Source of the DNA: Candidatus Spyradenecus faecavium
GTDB lineage: Bacteria; Verrucomicrobiota; Kiritimatiellia; RFP12; DVOR01
DNA length: 7,378 nucleotides
Direction: 5' to 3'
Assembly: GCA_018713405.1 (NCBI GenBank)
Contig: DVOR01000197.1
Span: 1 to 7,378, forward strand
Both the position numbers and the translations under genes were made by a program. The notes below the pieces were generated by a model. That model saw only the letters and a program-made list of their open reading frames with translations, ran no database searches and was not told the origin of the DNA. Positions 5,117-7,378 of the stretch are shown in pieces. Numbering within the stretch: position 1 is the stretch's first letter; each line of letters starts with the position of its first letter.

Positions 5117-7378
5117 CTAATCCGCCACCGTGTCCCACAGGCCGATGCGCTCGCCCGCGTGGCGGTCGATGCCGGTGTAGGAGAGGCTCGCGTCCTCGTA
5201 GCGCTTGAAGTTCAGCACCGCCATGTTCATCAGCGCGTCGTTGAAGAGGCGCAGGGAGACGAGCAGACGGAAGTCCTCCAGCGTCAGCCCCGTCACCCGC
5301 TCGAAGAGGTCCGTCTCCAGCTGCTCGATCACCTCGCGGAGCGTGTGCTCGCGGTAGTCCGTCAGGTACATGAAGACAGGGATGCGCGTGGCGAACTTGA
5401 TGAGCTTCTCCTGCACCTGCTTGCGCAGGCTCTTCAGCTTCTTCTCCTCCTCCGTCTCCTGCTTGCGCTCCTTGGGCTTCTTCTCCTTCTGCTCCCGCTT
5501 GGCCCGCTTCACCGCATCCGTGCGGTTGATGATGTCCTCGATGGTACCGCGGTTGAGGTTTCGGTCGGCGATGATCTTCTCCAGCGCGTCCAACGCCGCC
5601 GGGTTCGCCTGCACGCGCTTGAGCGTCTCGTTGTCCACGTTCACGAGCAAGGCGCTCTGCCACCGCCGTGCCAAGAGCGTCGCCGCGTCGCCGGTGAACG
5701 CGAGCTCCAACACCTGCGTCGCATCGATGGGGCTCAGCTTCCCGCCGTCGGAATAGAGGATGGGCAGGAAGTGGATGAACTCCCCCACGCGCTCCTCGTC
5801 CGTCCGCGGCGCGTCCTCATTGATGCTCAGCTTGCCGCTGTACTCCGCCACCTGCCGCAACGCCCGGTTCGGCGCGAAGTCCAGCACGTAGCACTGCCGC
5901 TTGATGACGACCTCCCGCCCCTGCGCGTCGCGCGTCGTCCACGGGCTCTGCACGCGGAACGCCGCCTGGAAATAGGTCTCCGGGCTCTTCAGGTTCCGCA
6001 ACATCAGGATCCCGCCCCACGGCCGTACCGTCACCCCCGTCGTCAGTTTGCCGCACGTCAGCGTGATGGTCTTCGAGGCCATCGGGTCGGCCATCTTCTC
6101 CTCCACCGCGTCCAACGCCTCCGCGCCCATCCCCACGTGCTTCCCCGCGCACACGATCACCCCGAAGTCCCGCCACCACGCGTTCCGCCGCGTGCGCAAC
6201 AGCGCGTCCATCGCCTCGCACGCCGCCACGCTCGGCAGGAACCACACCGTGTGTTGCAACGCGTCGGCCAACGCACCCTTGGCGAAGGGCAACGCCACGG
6301 GCTCGCGGGTCTTCAGCCCCTCCACCTCGGTCGGCAGATAACGCCCGCGCAGGTAGTCCAACCACTGCTGCACATTCTCCTCCCACACGAAGCGCGGCTT
6401 CCCGTCCGCTCCCTTCGTCGTCGAGAAGAAGACGTTGAGGTCGAACTCATTGAACTCCCCCTCCTCCGCCACCTTGCGGATGGCCTCCGGCAGCCGGTAG
6501 GTCAACATCACCATCTGCGGCAACGCCGCGTACGGGTTCGCCCCCGGCCCCTGCCACCCCTCCTTCGCCCGCTGCTCATCCGCGTAGGTCCAGCCATAGA
6601 CCTGCTCCTCGATGAACTCCCCGCTCGCCAACGACCGGAACGGCGTCCCCGAGAGGTAGAGATACCGCTCCGCCTGGATGGGCAGGTCATCCTCGGAGAG
6701 ACGTTCCGCGCCCGTTGGCTTCGCGCCCTCGGCCGCCTCGGCGGCCTCCACCTCGCCCTCCTCGTCTTCCTTCCCGAAGAGGTCCTTCGCCTTTTCGCGC
6801 CACGCGCCGTAGTGGTACTCATCGAAAATGACGAGGTCCCACCGCTCCTCGCGCACCCACCTGTGATGCTCCTTGATCCCCCCGAACTCGTTCAACCCCA
6901 GAAAGTCCTGGAACGACCCGAAGCAGACGATGGGCCGTTTCCCGTCCGTCCGCATGTACTGTTCCTCGAGGTCCGGCTCCCCCGGGTCGTCCGGCCTCCG
7001 GATGAACTGCCACCCCGCGAAGTCCACGTGCGTCAGGCAATCCTCCTCCCACGCGCTCACCACCGCCGGCTTGAAGGTCAGGATCAGGATCCGCTTGAAC
7101 CCCATCTCCTTCGCCAGCTCATACGCCGCGAAGGTCTTCCCGAACCGCATCTTCGCGTTCCAGAGGAACCTCGGCTTCGTCCCCGGCTCCTCCTCCGCCT
7201 TCCTGCGGAAATAGTCCGCCGTCTGGCGTACAGCCGTTTCCTGCTCCGGGCGCATCCCAAAGTCCCGCGTCCGTGCCACCGCATAATCCGTCCGGTTCCG
7301 CACCGCCGCGATGGCCGCCCGAACCACATCCACCCCGCACCGGAACCACTCCCCGTCCGGACGCTTCACCCCGTGCCG
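5117..7378 (-). CDS. Superfamily 2 helicase, probable nuclease-helicase restriction/defence protein (5' end cut by window edge)
   Basis: The frame is open to the right edge. A GTG at 7369 could be read as a start, but the codons before it (Arg-His-Gly) also read through, so the true start lies outside. Counting from that GTG there are 750 residues ending in TAG. Helicase motifs appear in order: Walker A-like AKMRFGKT (72-79), motif Ia LTFKPAVVSAW (97-107), motif II DEYH (183-186), motif III SGTPF (240-244), a motif V-like LTCGKLTTGVTV (437-448) and a motif VI-like segment ending FRVQ (471-474). An acidic linker (about 198-228) separates motifs II and III, and a lysine/glutamate-rich, probably coiled-coil stretch spans about 618-658. 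The first residues (GEWFR followed by an amphipathic helix) resemble the end of T5orf172/GIY-YIG nuclease domains. The family is therefore likely an ATP-driven restriction or anti-phage enzyme, but the nuclease part is not visible. No methyltransferase lies downstream. The helicase call is firm; the defence role is inferred. Confidence 0.85.
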   Translation of the reverse strand, partial: RHGVKRPDGEWFRCGVDVVRAAIAAVRNRTDYAVARTRDFGMRPEQETAVRQTADYFRRKAEEEPGTKPRFLWNAKMRFGKTFAAYELAKEMGFKRILILTFKPAVVSAWEEDCLTHVDFAGWQFIRRPDDPGEPDLEEQYMRTDGKRPIVCFGSFQDFLGLNEFGGIKEHHRWVREERWDLVIFDEYHYGAWREKAKDLFGKEDEEGEVEAAEAAEGAKPTGAERLSEDDLPIQAERYLYLSGTPFRSLASGEFIEEQVYGWTYADEQRAKEGWQGPGANPYAALPQMVMLTYRLPEAIRKVAEEGEFNEFDLNVFFSTTKGADGKPRFVWEENVQQWLDYLRGRYLPTEVEGLKTREPVALPFAKGALADALQHTVWFLPSVAACEAMDALLRTRRNAWWRDFGVIVCAGKHVGMGAEALDAVEEKMADPMASKTITLTCGKLTTGVTVRPWGGILMLRNLKSPETYFQAAFRVQSPWTTRDAQGREVVIKRQCYVLDFAPNRALRQVAEYSGKLSINEDAPRTDEERVGEFIHFLPILYSDGGKLSPIDATQVLELAFTGDAATLLARRWQSALLVNVDNETLKRVQANPAALDALEKIIADRNLNRGTIEDIINRTDAVKRAKREQKEKKPKERKQETEEEKKLKSLRKQVQEKLIKFATRIPVFMYLTDYREHTLREVIEQLETDLFERVTGLTLEDFRLLVSLRLFNDALMNMAVLNFKRYEDASLSYTGIDRHAGERIGLWDTVAD

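Overview
The window is GC-rich DNA in which every supported gene lies on the minus strand, so genes are read from the right edge to the left. The cell is Gram-negative: there is an ExbB/ExbD/TonB-type energy transducer and a lipoprotein with a lipobox. A caspase/gingipain-like lipoprotein, a ThyX with an unusual signature and several families of short intergenic tandem repeats suggest an environmental or gut bacterium, perhaps of the Planctomycetes-Verrucomicrobia-Kiritimatiellota-Lentisphaerae group. That placement is inferred from remembered resemblance, not from a search.

Layout, in transcription order. (1) 7378-5117: most of a large superfamily 2 helicase/ATPase cut by the right edge. Its first visible residues resemble the end of a T5orf172/GIY-YIG nuclease domain, so it looks like a nuclease-helicase restriction or phage-defence protein. 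(2) 5116-4419: about 700 bases without a credible gene. It holds a GC hairpin after the helicase stop, three tandem repeats with units of 7, 8 and 9 bases, a near-consensus sigma70 promoter pointing left, a palindrome at its expected start site, and degenerate 11-base repeats in what would be a leader of roughly 350 bases. (3) 4418-3843: a short, divergent flavin-dependent thymidylate synthase (ThyX) with RHKX7S in place of RHRX7S and a cysteine-rich C-terminus. (4) 3811-2969: an Mrp/ApbC/Nbp35-type iron-sulfur carrier ATPase. (5) 2950-1478: a lipoprotein with a candidate His/Cys dyad like clan CD (C25/caspase-fold) peptidases. (6) 1478-852, 855-454 and 452-1: exbB, exbD and the N-terminal part of a TonB-like protein, with start and stop codons overlapping or one base apart.

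Genes 3 to 6 are separated by at most 31 bases and could be one transcript from the promoter at 4773-4801. exbB-exbD-tonB is a clear functional unit that powers outer-membrane transport from the proton gradient. A functional link between that unit, the lipoprotein, Mrp and ThyX is only suggested by adjacency. The best candidates for undescribed biology are the lipoprotein, the variant ThyX beside an Fe-S carrier, and the repeat-rich intergenic region with its promoter and palindrome.
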